From positions 5,460,546-5,524,545 of the forward strand of contig NZ_CP032157.1 of the NCBI RefSeq assembly GCF_003555545.1: 64,000 nt of DNA, given 5' to 3'. Below, in pieces: positions 26,228-35,865 of this stretch (the first letter of the stretch is position 1; each line of letters starts with the position of its first letter). The notes beneath the pieces were generated by a model, which saw only the letters and a list, made by a program, of their open reading frames with translations, ran no database searches and was not told the origin of the DNA. The translations under genes were made by a program, and so were the position numbers. Source of the DNA: Paraflavitalea soli. Its GTDB lineage: Bacteria; Bacteroidota; Bacteroidia; Chitinophagales; Chitinophagaceae.

Positions 26228-27103
26228 TTACTTATTACGGCCAATAAAGAATTTCTGTAACACCTTCACATAGTCTTCGTCTGTGCGTATATGCAACAGG
26301 TCACTGCCGGCATGTGTGAAAATGCTCTTGCAATAGTTCGTATGCTGGAAGAAAGCTTCCTGGTATTGTTTCCGCACGGAAAAGTCGCTGGTGTCGATCA
26401 ATTGCTGCTCTCCCGTTTCCGCATCCTTCACTTGCATCAATCCCGCATCAGGCAATTGCATATCCAGCTTATCGTATACCTTGATCCCTACCAGGTCATG
26501 CTTTTTACCTGCCACTTTAAGGTCATCATTAAAATCATTGTCCAGGAAATCACTCAGCAGGAAAGCGATGCATTTCTGCCGGGTAGAATTGTTGAAGCGG
26601 CGCAGGGCCTCCCCTATTTTGGTGCCTTTTTTGGAAGGCTCCATAGTAAGCAAGGTGCGTACCATATACAGTACATGATCGCGGCCTTTTTTGGGGGGAA
26701 TGAACTTTTCAACGCTGTCGCTAAAGAAGATCAATCCCACTTTATCATTGTTGCTGATGGCGGAAAAAGCCAGTACAGCCGCCATTTCCGTGATCATATC
26801 TTTCTTGCGTGCATGGGTGGTACCCACCAGTGAACTGGCGCTTACATCTACCATCAGCATTACCGTCAATTCCCGCTCTTCTTCAAACACTTTGCTATAG
26901 GGGTGATTAAAACGGGCCGATACATTCCAGTCGATAAACCGTATATCATCGCCCGCATGGTAATCCCTCACCTCTTTAAACAGCATGCCCCGGCCCTTAA
27001 AAGCGCTGTGGTATTCACCGGTAAAAATATGCCGGGTGAGCTTCTTGCTTTTAATTTCCAGCTCGCGGACCTTCTTTAATATTTCGGCTGTCGTCAGGCT
27101 CAT
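26228..27103 (-). CDS. DUF58 domain protein
   Basis: 291 residues, soluble. Hallmark RDYHAGDDIRFIDWNVSARF (residues ~46-65) followed by a degenerate VWA-like fold (LMVDVSASSLVGT, LLSDFLDNDF). DUF58 proteins nearly always follow a MoxR AAA+ ATPase, as here: the ATG overlaps the moxR stop by 4 bp. Proposed to act with MoxR as a chaperone-like pair for membrane-side VWA proteins. Confidence 0.93.
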   Translation of the reverse strand: MSLTTAEILKKVRELEIKSKKLTRHIFTGEYHSAFKGRGMLFKEVRDYHAGDDIRFIDWNVSARFNHPYSKVFEEERELTVMLMVDVSASSLVGTTHARKKDMITEMAAVLAFSAISNNDKVGLIFFSDSVEKFIPPKKGRDHVLYMVRTLLTMEPSKKGTKIGEALRRFNNSTRQKCIAFLLSDFLDNDFNDDLKVAGKKHDLVGIKVYDKLDMQLPDAGLMQVKDAETGEQQLIDTSDFSVRKQYQEAFFQHTNYCKSIFTHAGSDLLHIRTDEDYVKVLQKFFIGRNK

Positions 27104-28110
27104 GGCACAGGAATTACGCGCAGAATATCATCAATGATCGCTTCTACATTCACGTTTTCGGCCTCCGCTTCATAGGTCAATCCCAGGCGATGCCTCAACA
27201 CATCTTTGGAAATGCTGCGTACATCTTCCGGAATTACAAAACCACGTTTACTGAGGAAGGCCTGCGCTTTGGCTGCCAGGGCCAGGTTGATGCTGGCGCG
27301 TGGTGAGCCGCCATAGGCGATCAAAGGCTTCAGTTTATCGAGTTTGTAACGCTCTGGGAACCGGGTAGCAAATACAATATCCAGGATATAATTTTCTACT
27401 TTCTCATCGAGGTAGATCTGCCTCACGAGGTCGCGGGCCTGGAGTATTTCCTGCATGGAAACTACCTGCCCTACTTCCGGTGGCCGGAGGCCCATCACAT
27501 TCTGCCGTATAATGATCTGCTCTTCTTCTTTGGTGGGATAATCAACGATCACTTTCATGATAAAACGGTCCTGCTGGGCTTCCGGCAGGGGATAGGTTCC
27601 CTCCTGCTCCAGGGGGTTTTGCGTAGCCAGTACCAGGAAAGGTTCATCCAGTTTATAAGTCGTATCGCCAATCGTTACCTGCCGTTCCTGCATCGCTTCC
27701 AGCAGGGCACTCTGCACTTTTGCCGGGGCCCGGTTGATCTCATCGGCCAGGATGAAGTTGGCAAATATGGGGCCTTTCCGCACCATAAATTCATTCTTGG
27801 GCTGGTTGTATATCATGGTACCGATCAGATCGGCAGGCAGCAGGTCGGGCGTAAACTGGATACGGCTGAACTTTGCATGGATAGCCTGGGCCAGTGATTT
27901 AATGGCCAGTGTTTTAGCCAATCCGGGCACCCCTTCCAGCAGCACGTGTCCATTGCTCAGGAGCCCTATCAGGAGCCTGTCGAGCATGGTATGCTGACCA
28001 ATGATCACCCGCGCCGTTTCGTCCCGCAGGCGGTCGATAAACGTGCTGTGGTATTGGATCTTATCGTTTAGTTGACGAATATCGTCGGCAGTAGCCACCA
28101 TATTAAACAT
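27100..28110 (-). CDS. MoxR-family AAA+ ATPase
   Basis: 336 residues. Walker A EGVPGLAKT, Walker B FILADEINRAPAKVQSALLE, sensor 1 ATQNPLEQEGTYPLPEAQQDRF and sensor 2 GGSPRASINL, in the order typical of MoxR. First gene of the four-gene operon; its product probably remodels substrates for the DUF58/VWA proteins encoded downstream. A second in-frame ATG nine bases later is an equally possible start. Confidence 0.95.
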   Translation of the reverse strand: MFNMVATADDIRQLNDKIQYHSTFIDRLRDETARVIIGQHTMLDRLLIGLLSNGHVLLEGVPGLAKTLAIKSLAQAIHAKFSRIQFTPDLLPADLIGTMIYNQPKNEFMVRKGPIFANFILADEINRAPAKVQSALLEAMQERQVTIGDTTYKLDEPFLVLATQNPLEQEGTYPLPEAQQDRFIMKVIVDYPTKEEEQIIIRQNVMGLRPPEVGQVVSMQEILQARDLVRQIYLDEKVENYILDIVFATRFPERYKLDKLKPLIAYGGSPRASINLALAAKAQAFLSKRGFVIPEDVRSISKDVLRHRLGLTYEAEAENVNVEAIIDDILRVIPVP

Positions 28111-28279
28111 TTATTATGAACGATTGATAATCAGGATATGAAAATACGAACAAAGCCGATGCAAGTTACTTGCCAACTTATGAAAAGCCTTTAAAAAGGC
28201 CAAATAAGTACCCTGAAAAACAATAAAATAGCTCGTAAGCCGTTCTTGGGGAACGATATTACTCACCAAAATCCAACGA

Positions 28280-28714
28280 ATGAAAAAGACCTCTATCCGC
28301 CTCGTATTAGCCATTGCTTTCTCAGCAATGTTATTTACCGCTTGTAAGAAAGACAAGGACGAAGCTGTAGCCGCCAGCAAGGAAAACCTGATCGGCAGTT
28401 ATAAGCTCACAGAAGCCAGAGCTAAAGTCCTCACCCAGGATCTTGATGTTTTGGACACTTATGTGGAAGCCTGTCAGAAGGACGATGTGTATGTATTGAA
28501 TGCTGACTTTACTGCTAAAATCAAAGACGAAGGCACTAAATGCGGTAATGGCGAAGGCTATACCAGCTCCTGGGAATTAGATGGCAATTATATTGACATC
28601 GATGGTTACTCAGGCAATATTAAGTCGTTTGATGGCAAGACCCTGGTGATAGAAGCAAGTGGTACACAAAGCGGCATCACCGCTACACTCACATTCAAAT
28701 TCGCCAAACAATAA
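28280..28714 (+). CDS. Small lipocalin-like lipoprotein
   Basis: 144 residues. Signal peptide with lipobox LFTAC (Cys21), a Lys/Asp-rich tether (KKDKDEA), then NLIGSYKLTEA and repeated beta strands with a Cys pair (CQKDDVY..., TKCGNGEGYTSSWELDGNYI, FDGKTLVIEASGTQSGI). This matches the small lipocalin-like lipoproteins of Bacteroidota. Ligand unknown. An intrinsic terminator follows within 30 bp. Confidence 0.8.
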   Translation: MKKTSIRLVLAIAFSAMLFTACKKDKDEAVAASKENLIGSYKLTEARAKVLTQDLDVLDTYVEACQKDDVYVLNADFTAKIKDEGTKCGNGEGYTSSWELDGNYIDIDGYSGNIKSFDGKTLVIEASGTQSGITATLTFKFAKQ

Positions 28715-28739
28715 GGTTACTTTCTACTTGAAAAATAAA

Positions 28740-28772
28740 GGCCCGTGCATGTGCATGGGCCTTGTTCTTTTA
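28740..28772. terminator. Bidirectional terminator between the lipoprotein gene and nadE
   Basis: GGCCCGTGCA/TGCATGGGCC stem with one wobble pair and a 2-base centre, followed by TTGTTCTTTT on the plus strand and TTTATTTTT on the minus strand. It can serve both convergent genes. Confidence 0.85.
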
Positions 28773-28788
28773 TACAATGCAATAACTT

Positions 28789-30531
28789 TTAAGACAAGTA
28801 CTTTCCAACGATCGGCATCCGCCTGCCCACACCAAATGCTTTGCAGCTTACCCGGATAATGGGGCAAAACTGGTTGCGTTTGTATTCATTCGTATTCACC
28901 ATTTTCAATATCCTGCTTACCAGCGCTTCATCGATACCCATGGCAATGATCTCTTTGGGTCCCTGCCTTCTTTCAATATACTGGTACAGTACTTTGTCGA
29001 GCAAGGGATATTCAGGAAGGCTATCACTGTCCTTTTGATCGGGGCGCAATTCGGCTGAAGGGGCTTTATAGATAATGTTCTCCGGTATCACCATCCCGTT
29101 GCGGTTGATGTACCGGGCCAGCGCATATACCTGCATTTTATACACATCACCCAACACACTCAAGCCGCCCGCCATATCGCCATACAAAGTACCGTAGCCT
29201 GTCGCCAGTTCACTCTTATTGGAGGTATTGAGCAGGATATACCCAAACTTGTTGGCGATGGCCATCAGCAAGTTGCCCCTGGTGCGGCTTTGTATATTCT
29301 CCTCCGCGAGACTGAATGGAAGGTCTTTGAAAACCGGTTTCAGTGAGGTAAGGAACGATTCAAATACGTCCTTGATAGGTATGGTATCGTAAGGATTGCC
29401 CAGCGTTTTGCTCAGCTGTTCGGCATCACTCACCGAATGATCGGTAGAATATTGGGATGGCATGAGAATGGCCCGTACGTTCTCTTTTCCCAGGGCCTCG
29501 CAGGCCAGCGCCAGGGTAACGGCGCTGTCAATACCACCTGATGAACCCAGGATGGCCTTACTGAACCCCATCTTACGGAAATAATCACGGATACCCAGTA
29601 TCAGCGCCTGGTGTATTTCCTTGATGTTCTTTTCGGCAGTGAGGTAGTCAATGATCTGTTCCGGATCACTGATCTTTGACACCCGCATATCTTTATCGAA
29701 GTCTGAAGCATGCAGGCCGGAGTTCTGATTTACTCCAGGCTCCCGACTCCCAACTCCAGACTCTTTACTATTGTAATCAGGTTCATCGAATATGGCAAAG
29801 TCTTCTTCAAAGAACTTCATCTCTTTCACCAGCTTGCCCTGGGCATCCATCACCACGCTGCCACCATCAAATACAATTTCCGTTTGTGAGCCTACTGCAT
29901 TGCAATAGAACATAGGCAATTTGTATTTCAATACATTGGCGCGGATGATCTCCATACGGTCTACATCATGGTCATAGTCGAAGGGGGAAGCCGAAATATT
30001 GATGATCAGGTCTGGCTGTTGCTTGATCAGCACATCCATGGGCGCCATGCGGTACAGGGGATTGTCGCCCAGGTTCCAGATATCCTCGCAAACCACAAGG
30101 GCAATCTTTTTTCCTTTGAAGGGGATCACCGCATGTTGGTAGCCGGGTTCGAAGTAGCGGTATTCATCAAACACGTCATAGTTTGGCAATAAGGTCTTAT
30201 GGGCTACGCCGTGCACTTTCTTTTCATACAGTAACCAGGCAGCATTGAACAGATCTTTGCCGGCTATCTCGGGATTGCGCATGGGGCTGCCTACAATGAC
30301 CCCAATATCTTCCGTATGCTCCTTGATAATGTCGAGGGCACGGTAACATTCATTAATAAAATCGTTGAATTCCAGGAAGTCGCGGGGTGCATAGCCGCAT
30401 ACACTTAACTCGGAAAATACCACCAGGTCTGCCCCCCGGGATTTCGCATATTGAATAGCACCAATTATTTTCCAGGTATTGTCTTCAAAATTGCCGATGT
30501 GATAATTCTGCTGAGCTAATGCAATCTTCAT
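28789..30531 (-). CDS. nadE: Glutamine-dependent NAD+ synthetase
   Basis: 580 residues from the ATG at 30529-30531. N-terminal nitrilase-type glutaminase with its Glu-Lys-Cys triad (VVFSELSVCGY, HKTLLPNYDVF, VVCEDIWNL). C-terminal ATP-pyrophosphatase with the P-loop GSSGGIDSAVT and the family motifs TSNKSELATGYGTLYGDMAGG and DSLPEYPLLD. Makes NAD+ from deamido-NAD+ with ammonia channelled from glutamine. Oddity: the interdomain linker contains a segment (ESGVGSREPGV) encoded by a 7-bp repeat tract at 29731-29765. A terminator follows. Confidence 0.95.
   Translation of the reverse strand: MKIALAQQNYHIGNFEDNTWKIIGAIQYAKSRGADLVVFSELSVCGYAPRDFLEFNDFINECYRALDIIKEHTEDIGVIVGSPMRNPEIAGKDLFNAAWLLYEKKVHGVAHKTLLPNYDVFDEYRYFEPGYQHAVIPFKGKKIALVVCEDIWNLGDNPLYRMAPMDVLIKQQPDLIINISASPFDYDHDVDRMEIIRANVLKYKLPMFYCNAVGSQTEIVFDGGSVVMDAQGKLVKEMKFFEEDFAIFDEPDYNSKESGVGSREPGVNQNSGLHASDFDKDMRVSKISDPEQIIDYLTAEKNIKEIHQALILGIRDYFRKMGFSKAILGSSGGIDSAVTLALACEALGKENVRAILMPSQYSTDHSVSDAEQLSKTLGNPYDTIPIKDVFESFLTSLKPVFKDLPFSLAEENIQSRTRGNLLMAIANKFGYILLNTSNKSELATGYGTLYGDMAGGLSVLGDVYKMQVYALARYINRNGMVIPENIIYKAPSAELRPDQKDSDSLPEYPLLDKVLYQYIERRQGPKEIIAMGIDEALVSRILKMVNTNEYKRNQFCPIIRVSCKAFGVGRRMPIVGKYLS
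29731..29765 (-). repeat. 7-bp tandem tract inside nadE, unit NGGAGTN
   Basis: On the coding strand, five heptads in register (AAGAGTC, then four of form NGGAGYN) encode ESGVGSREPGV, in the presumed linker between the glutaminase and synthetase domains. The structure matches intergenic heptad tracts elsewhere in the window. Confidence 0.8.
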
Positions 30532-30674
30532 ATAGGCAAATTTACACAATGTAGCCGTAGGCACAACATTTTGAAGGCCTTACGGCTATATCGCAAAAGA
30601 CTGCAAATTAACGATGTATAAGAAATTTTAAGATTATGTTTACAACATAATTCCAACTCAAACGTTTGTCACAC

Positions 30675-31718
30675 ATGAAGAAAACGGGATTCATTGCCAT
30701 ATTGTTATGCACCTTGTTTGCCTGCGGCGATAAAAATACCCCGGATGTATCCGGCATAAAAATAGACTTGCAGGCCGAACGTTTTGACCAGGATTTCTTC
30801 GCCCTGGATACTAACCACCTGATGCCTTCCCTACAGGAACTGTCGAAAAAGTACCCCCACTTTATGACTGATTACTTTCAGGGCATCATGGGCTTGCCGC
30901 CATTCTCTGACAGCACCACCGGAGCCATTCCATTGATGAAACAATTCATACGGGATTATACGCCGGTAAAAGAGGCTGTCAATAAAACCTTTTCTTCTAC
31001 CCGTAGTATTGAAGCGGAGATAAAGAAGGGGTTACAATTTGTGAAATACTACTTCCCGGAATACAAAGCGCCTACCCGCCTTATCTTTTTTATTGGCCCG
31101 ATGGATGCCTTCGACCAGGCTTCTTTAGGCGTCTATGGGGATGTTCTCAGGCCTGATCAGTGGATCGGCGTAGGTCTCCAACTTCACCTCGGCAAGGATT
31201 ATGAATTGTATACCAGCGAAATGGGACGCTCTTTATACCCAGCCTATATTTCCCGTCGTTTTACACCGGAATATATACCGGTCAACTGCATGAAAACCGT
31301 GATCGATGACCTCTACCCCGAAAAGATTGGCGGTAAAACACTGGTAGAACAAATGGTAGAAAAGGGAAAACGCCTGTATGTGCTGGATAAATTGATGCCT
31401 ACAACCCCCGACACGCTTAAAATTGGCTATACCGACTTTCAGCTGCAAGGATGTTATAAGAATGAAGGAAGAATATGGAACTTTTTCCTGGTCAACAGCC
31501 TGCTCATGAATAATGAACCCGAATTGCTGAAAAGCTTTATGGCAGATGGCCCGAATACACGCGAACTGGGAGAAGGCTCACCGGGCTTTATTGGGCTGTT
31601 TACCGGATGGCAGATCGTTAAGAAGTATATGGCCAAAAACCCCGATCTGAAACTGCCTGCCCTGCTGAAAACCCCGGCCATGGATATCTACCAGCAAAGC
31701 AAATACAAACCAAACTAG
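30675..31718 (+). CDS. gldB: Gliding motility lipoprotein GldB
   Basis: 347 residues from ATG 30675. Signal peptide with lipobox LFAC (Cys17); the mature part begins GDKNTPDVSGIKIDLQAERFDQDFFALD, the start I know for GldB. Also RLIFFIGPMDAF, WIGVGLQLHLGKDYELY and the C-terminal SPGFIGLFTGWQIVKKYMAKNP. GldB is required for gliding in Flavobacterium; the protein is conserved in many non-gliding relatives. gldC, its common partner, is not next to it here. A 7-bp repeat tract begins on its stop codon. Confidence 0.92.
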   Translation: MKKTGFIAILLCTLFACGDKNTPDVSGIKIDLQAERFDQDFFALDTNHLMPSLQELSKKYPHFMTDYFQGIMGLPPFSDSTTGAIPLMKQFIRDYTPVKEAVNKTFSSTRSIEAEIKKGLQFVKYYFPEYKAPTRLIFFIGPMDAFDQASLGVYGDVLRPDQWIGVGLQLHLGKDYELYTSEMGRSLYPAYISRRFTPEYIPVNCMKTVIDDLYPEKIGGKTLVEQMVEKGKRLYVLDKLMPTTPDTLKIGYTDFQLQGCYKNEGRIWNFFLVNSLLMNNEPELLKSFMADGPNTRELGEGSPGFIGLFTGWQIVKKYMAKNPDLKLPALLKTPAMDIYQQSKYKPN

Positions 31719-31758
31719 AAAGGAGTATCCAGAAGCCAGAATCCAGTATATAGAATTT
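31717..31758. repeat. 7-bp tandem tract after gldB, unit AGNANNN
   Basis: Six heptads in register beginning AG (mostly AGAANNN), starting on the second base of the gldB stop codon. The complementary version (TTCTNNN) lies at 31809-31843, so the two could pair into a long imperfect stem. Confidence 0.8.
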
Positions 31759-31808
31759 CCAGTTGTAACAGGCTGAGAAATGGCCTATACCTAATGCCGC
31801 GCTTATGC

Positions 31809-31843
31809 TTCTGTATTCTGGATTCTGACTTCTATATTCTTCT
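31809..31843. repeat. 7-bp tandem tract, unit TTCTNNN (inverted partner)
   Basis: Five heptads each beginning TTCT in perfect register, ending 2 bases before the stop codon of the convergent YcxB-like gene. Inverted relative to 31717-31758. Confidence 0.85.
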
Positions 31844-31845
31844 CC

Positions 31846-32325
31846 TCACTTCTTCCCCAGTTTCTTGCGCAGCAGTTCCCGTGCTTCCTGTACTTCTGTA
31901 ATATCCAGGAAGGCATCTTTGGGCACCAGGAAGAAAGAGCGCGGGTCGAAATACAGGTGAAAGAAATAATGGCTTTCTACAAAATGACTGAAAGCGTTCC
32001 AGGGCCAGCCTTTGGAGCCCCGCTCGGTTTCCAGTACCACCATATCTTCCTCGAAATGCATGATAAAATGATCTTTGAAAGTGGCTGACCGGCGGTAAAT
32101 GCTGCCCGGCAATATGCGCCAGATGACCAGCATCAGGATAAACCACAGGATGGAAAAGGCCAGGAAAGACAAGGCCTGGATATATTTCATGGCGTACATC
32201 ACCGCCGACAGGATGGCAAACATATTCACGAAAACCAGTAATATCTTGATCTCAGGGCGCATCAGAAAGTGATAACGCAGGGCCTGCACTACTTCCTTTT
32301 TATTGTAACCAAATTGGATCGTCAT
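31846..32325 (-). CDS. YcxB-like two-helix membrane protein
   Basis: 159 residues. Soluble N-terminus (MTIQFGYNKKEVVQALRYHF), two adjacent helices (~28-47 and 51-72), then a PH-like beta domain containing EEDMVVLETERGSKGWPWNAFSHF and FVLVPKDAF-like text (SFFLVPKDAFLDITEV). This is the layout of YcxB-family proteins; function unknown. Confidence 0.8.
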   Translation of the reverse strand: MTIQFGYNKKEVVQALRYHFLMRPEIKILLVFVNMFAILSAVMYAMKYIQALSFLAFSILWFILMLVIWRILPGSIYRRSATFKDHFIMHFEEDMVVLETERGSKGWPWNAFSHFVESHYFFHLYFDPRSFFLVPKDAFLDITEVQEARELLRKKLGKK

Positions 32326-32395
32326 TCATTCAATGTTAAGGCGGTAAAAATAAGGAATAGAAGGTATACCACAGTTCCCATAATTTTGAAACCGC

Positions 32396-33454
32396 ATGAA
32401 AAGCAATCTCACATCGTGTTTACTGATCGTTCTGCTGCTGGCCGCCTGCCGGCAGGCCAATCAGCCACATACCATCACCCGGGGATTTTATTACTGGAAA
32501 TCCAATGTCGATCTGAACGCCTCCGAAAAGAATGCACTGGACACACTACAGGTGAAAAAACTCTACATCAAGTTCTTTGATGTAGTATGGGACCCAACCG
32601 GGCTGCGACCCATGCCGGTAGCCAAGGTTCAATTGTCCGATAGCACAAGCATCTGGCTATCCCGTCACCCTGTAGAGATCATCCCCACGGTATTCATCAC
32701 CAACGAATGCATGCAGCTTATCGATAGCAGTAATGTGGCTATCCTTGCTGATCGCCTGCACGACCTGATGGCAGCCATCGCCAACCAATTGCCTGATAAC
32801 AGTTCCATTCATGAAATTCAGCTCGACTGCGATTGGACAGCCACCAGCAAAAACAATTACTTCTCCTTATTAACCCGCTTACAGGCGCTTCCATTCTTTC
32901 AGCAAAAGGAGGTTTCAGCCACTATCCGCCTGTATCAATGTAAATACAAACAGAAAACCGGGGTGCCACCTGTTGGCAGGGGGTTGCTGATGTGCTATAA
33001 TATGGGCAATCTGAAAAGTCAGCATACGCGCAACTCCATTCTGGAAGCCGCGGAACTGGAAAAGTACATCGGTAACCTGCAGGAATACCCTTTGCCGTTG
33101 GATGTAGCCCTGCCTTTGTTTGACTGGAAAGTGTTGTACCAGGACCACGCTTATAAAGGACTGATACAGGGATTGCCCGATTCTTTATTGCAACAGAAAG
33201 GCATATCCCGGAAAACAGGTAGTAATACCTTCACGATATTACTGGATACTATATTGAATGGTTATCCGTTGAAAAAAGGAGACGATATCCGGCAGGAAGA
33301 TGCTAGTTTTGCAGAGATCATGCAAGCCACCCGGTTACTCAGATCAAAGCTGGTTACTCCGAAGATTACTGTAGCACTTTTTCACCTCGATTCATTAACA
33401 CTTCATAAGTATTCAACGTATGAACTGGAAGAAATTTTCGATAGTCTGCATTAA
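32396..33454 (+). CDS. Lipoprotein, possible TIM-barrel, unknown function
   Basis: 352 residues. Lipobox LLAAC (Cys18), then HTITRGFYYWKSNVDLNASEKN, LYIKFFDVVWDP, VEIIPTVFITNE, IHEIQLDCDWTATSKNNYFSLL and LLMCYNMGNL. Strand-helix alternation with acidic/aromatic strand ends (DCDW, CYNMG) resembles glycoside-hydrolase-like TIM barrels, but no catalytic pair is certain. It overlaps the next lipoprotein gene by 35 bp, a tight pair I recall from other Chitinophagaceae without an assigned function. Confidence 0.7.
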   Translation: MKSNLTSCLLIVLLLAACRQANQPHTITRGFYYWKSNVDLNASEKNALDTLQVKKLYIKFFDVVWDPTGLRPMPVAKVQLSDSTSIWLSRHPVEIIPTVFITNECMQLIDSSNVAILADRLHDLMAAIANQLPDNSSIHEIQLDCDWTATSKNNYFSLLTRLQALPFFQQKEVSATIRLYQCKYKQKTGVPPVGRGLLMCYNMGNLKSQHTRNSILEAAELEKYIGNLQEYPLPLDVALPLFDWKVLYQDHAYKGLIQGLPDSLLQQKGISRKTGSNTFTILLDTILNGYPLKKGDDIRQEDASFAEIMQATRLLRSKLVTPKITVALFHLDSLTLHKYSTYELEEIFDSLH

Positions 33455-35831
33455 CATTGCCTGCCTCGCTATGCCTTATAATATTATTGGTTGCGCCAGC
33501 GACGATCCCGATCCTTATGATTATTATGTTTCTTTTTTCAATAAGAACAATACCGAGGTGAAGGGGTATGAGCCTTTCTATTATACCAACTACCGATTTT
33601 TATACCATGAAGAAGAACCCGTAAGCACTTCAGATATTACCTCTGCCGAATGGGTAGGGTATGGCAGCAACAGCTTTACCACCAAAGATGCCAGGGCATT
33701 TATAGTAGACTATGCCCGCAAAGACCTTTCCAACCTGTATTTTCACCTGGAGAAAAGTCAGCCTTTACAGCTACCCGATTCTGTAAACAACAACGGCATG
33801 ACCAAATTCTTCATGACGGGCAAAGACCTGGAAGCACTGGGTTATATCATGTATGCCAAACAGGTGGAGCCGAATGTGACTGGTGGCTGGACCTCCTGGG
33901 ATCCCATTGAACGCGATACTGCTAAAATGGGCAAGTTGATCAAAAACGGACAGCAGTTACATGCCGTGGCAAAGAACAATGCTATTAAATTAAGATTTGC
34001 CTACCAGGTACTCAGGCTGGCGCATTATAGCAAGCGTTATGCAGAATGCTTACGGTTGTATGATGAACTGGTGAAGCCCAATACAACACCGAGTGTTTTA
34101 CAGGATCTATGTGTAGGCTTGAAAGCAGGCGCCCTCATGCGACTGGACCGGAAAGCGGAAGCTGCCGTTATCTTCAGCCAGCTTTTCAGTAAAAGTGAAT
34201 TGAAGCGGGTATCCAATTACATGAGCTTCGACTGGTGTGTAAAACGCTTTGACGAACCCAACCGCAATGCCTGCCTGGCGCTTTGCAAAACCAATGAAGA
34301 CAAAGCCAACCTGCTGGGGCTTTTTGCACTCGGCAGCAACAGGGATGAACTTACCGCCCTCAAAAAAATATACCAGTTATCACCCAATGCGGCCTTGCTG
34401 GAGATCCTCACCATCCGGGAAATGAATAAACTGGAAGAGTATTATTTTACCCCGGCCCTGCAATTTGAGAAAGGCGCCAAACAGGCTTCTATTAATTATA
34501 ATACCATCGACCGCAACGATACTACCTATATAGCTTTTGGTAAGGAAACCAAAGAGATGGTAGCATTCTGTCAACAAGCAATTTCTAACAAAGCGGTAAA
34601 TAACAAAGGCCTGTATGCCCTGGCCGCGGCCCACGCCGCCCTCATTAGTGGCGATTATGCCAATGCCCGGAAGTTGCTGGACGATGCAAAAAAACTGAAG
34701 TTAACTTCCAAACTGCAGGATCAGTGGGCCATGAGCAACCTGCTGCTCACCATCAATACCAAAGAGAATATAGATGTGGTTTTTGAGAAGCAGTTATTGC
34801 CTTCCCTGAAATGGCTGGAGAAGAAAGCAGCGACCGATGAGGAATATGCCCGGTTCTACCGTCGCCTCTTTACCGATGTATTGAGCGCCAAATACAAAAA
34901 GACCAGCAATGCCAAAGAAGTACTTTGTATTGGCGTGGCCGACTGGATCAATAAGGAATACGTAAAAGATGGCTGGGGTTATTTCGGACCTGGTGCATTG
35001 ACCATTCTGCGTTATCAAATGACCGCCCCACAGGTGGAGCAATTGATCCAATTGGTGGAATCAAAAAAGCTGAGCGATTTTGAGCAGTACCTGGTTACCC
35101 ACAATTCTTTTTCCAAAGATGATGTAAACGATGTAGCCGGTACTACCTGGCTGCGCCAGTTTGATTTTGCCACTGCGGAGAAATGGTTTGCCAAAGTAAG
35201 TCCGGCTTATTATAAACAAGACCCGTATACCACTTACCTGGCCGGCAATCCTTTTGCCGACCTCATTGAGGATACCCATGCTCCTACCAAACAGGATACG
35301 GTGAAGTACACCAAGCTCAGCTTTGCCCGAAAGATGTGGGGCTTGGAGCAGGAAGCAAAGACCATGAAAGAGCCAGACAGACAGGCCAAAGCCTATTATG
35401 AACTGGCCAAAGGCCTTTATCAGATGAGCTATTGGGGCAATAGCTGGCTGCTGGTGCATTATGACTGGAGCGGCAATGATGGCCTGCATGGGGCCAATGA
35501 CCTGCAGCCCGGCGACAAAGAATATTATGGGGTATACAAAGCAGAAGAATATTACAAGAAGGCCTTTGATCTGTCTACCGACAAAAACTTCAAGGCACGC
35601 TGCCTGTTCATGATGGCCAAATGCGACCAGAAGCAAATACCTGTGCCTTCTTATTCGCAGTATAAGGATTACTCCGATTACGAGAATGCCCAGAAAATTT
35701 ATAGTAAGAACATCATGACCAATAAGGAGCGTTTCCCCATCCTGGCCAAAGAATACAGCACTACTGCCTTCTACAAACAGGCATTTAATACCTGTAGCTA
35801 CCTGAAAGATTTTGTGACAAAGAAGAAGTAG
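33420..35831 (+). CDS. Large helical-repeat surface lipoprotein, unknown function
   Basis: 803 residues. N-terminal export signal (FSIVCINIACLAMPYNIIGC) with candidate lipidated Cys25, then SDDPDPYDYYVSFFNKN. The body is rich in helical pairs of TPR type (AAVIFSQLFSKSELK; YALAAAHAALISGDYANARKLLDDAKKL). It starts 35 bp inside the preceding lipoprotein gene, so the pair is probably co-translated and may work together at the outer membrane. No family recognised. Confidence 0.7.
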   Translation: MNWKKFSIVCINIACLAMPYNIIGCASDDPDPYDYYVSFFNKNNTEVKGYEPFYYTNYRFLYHEEEPVSTSDITSAEWVGYGSNSFTTKDARAFIVDYARKDLSNLYFHLEKSQPLQLPDSVNNNGMTKFFMTGKDLEALGYIMYAKQVEPNVTGGWTSWDPIERDTAKMGKLIKNGQQLHAVAKNNAIKLRFAYQVLRLAHYSKRYAECLRLYDELVKPNTTPSVLQDLCVGLKAGALMRLDRKAEAAVIFSQLFSKSELKRVSNYMSFDWCVKRFDEPNRNACLALCKTNEDKANLLGLFALGSNRDELTALKKIYQLSPNAALLEILTIREMNKLEEYYFTPALQFEKGAKQASINYNTIDRNDTTYIAFGKETKEMVAFCQQAISNKAVNNKGLYALAAAHAALISGDYANARKLLDDAKKLKLTSKLQDQWAMSNLLLTINTKENIDVVFEKQLLPSLKWLEKKAATDEEYARFYRRLFTDVLSAKYKKTSNAKEVLCIGVADWINKEYVKDGWGYFGPGALTILRYQMTAPQVEQLIQLVESKKLSDFEQYLVTHNSFSKDDVNDVAGTTWLRQFDFATAEKWFAKVSPAYYKQDPYTTYLAGNPFADLIEDTHAPTKQDTVKYTKLSFARKMWGLEQEAKTMKEPDRQAKAYYELAKGLYQMSYWGNSWLLVHYDWSGNDGLHGANDLQPGDKEYYGVYKAEEYYKKAFDLSTDKNFKARCLFMMAKCDQKQIPVPSYSQYKDYSDYENAQKIYSKNIMTNKERFPILAKEYSTTAFYKQAFNTCSYLKDFVTKKK

Positions 35832-35865
35832 GACCTATTTGTCAGCCTGTTGAAGACGGCAGTCA

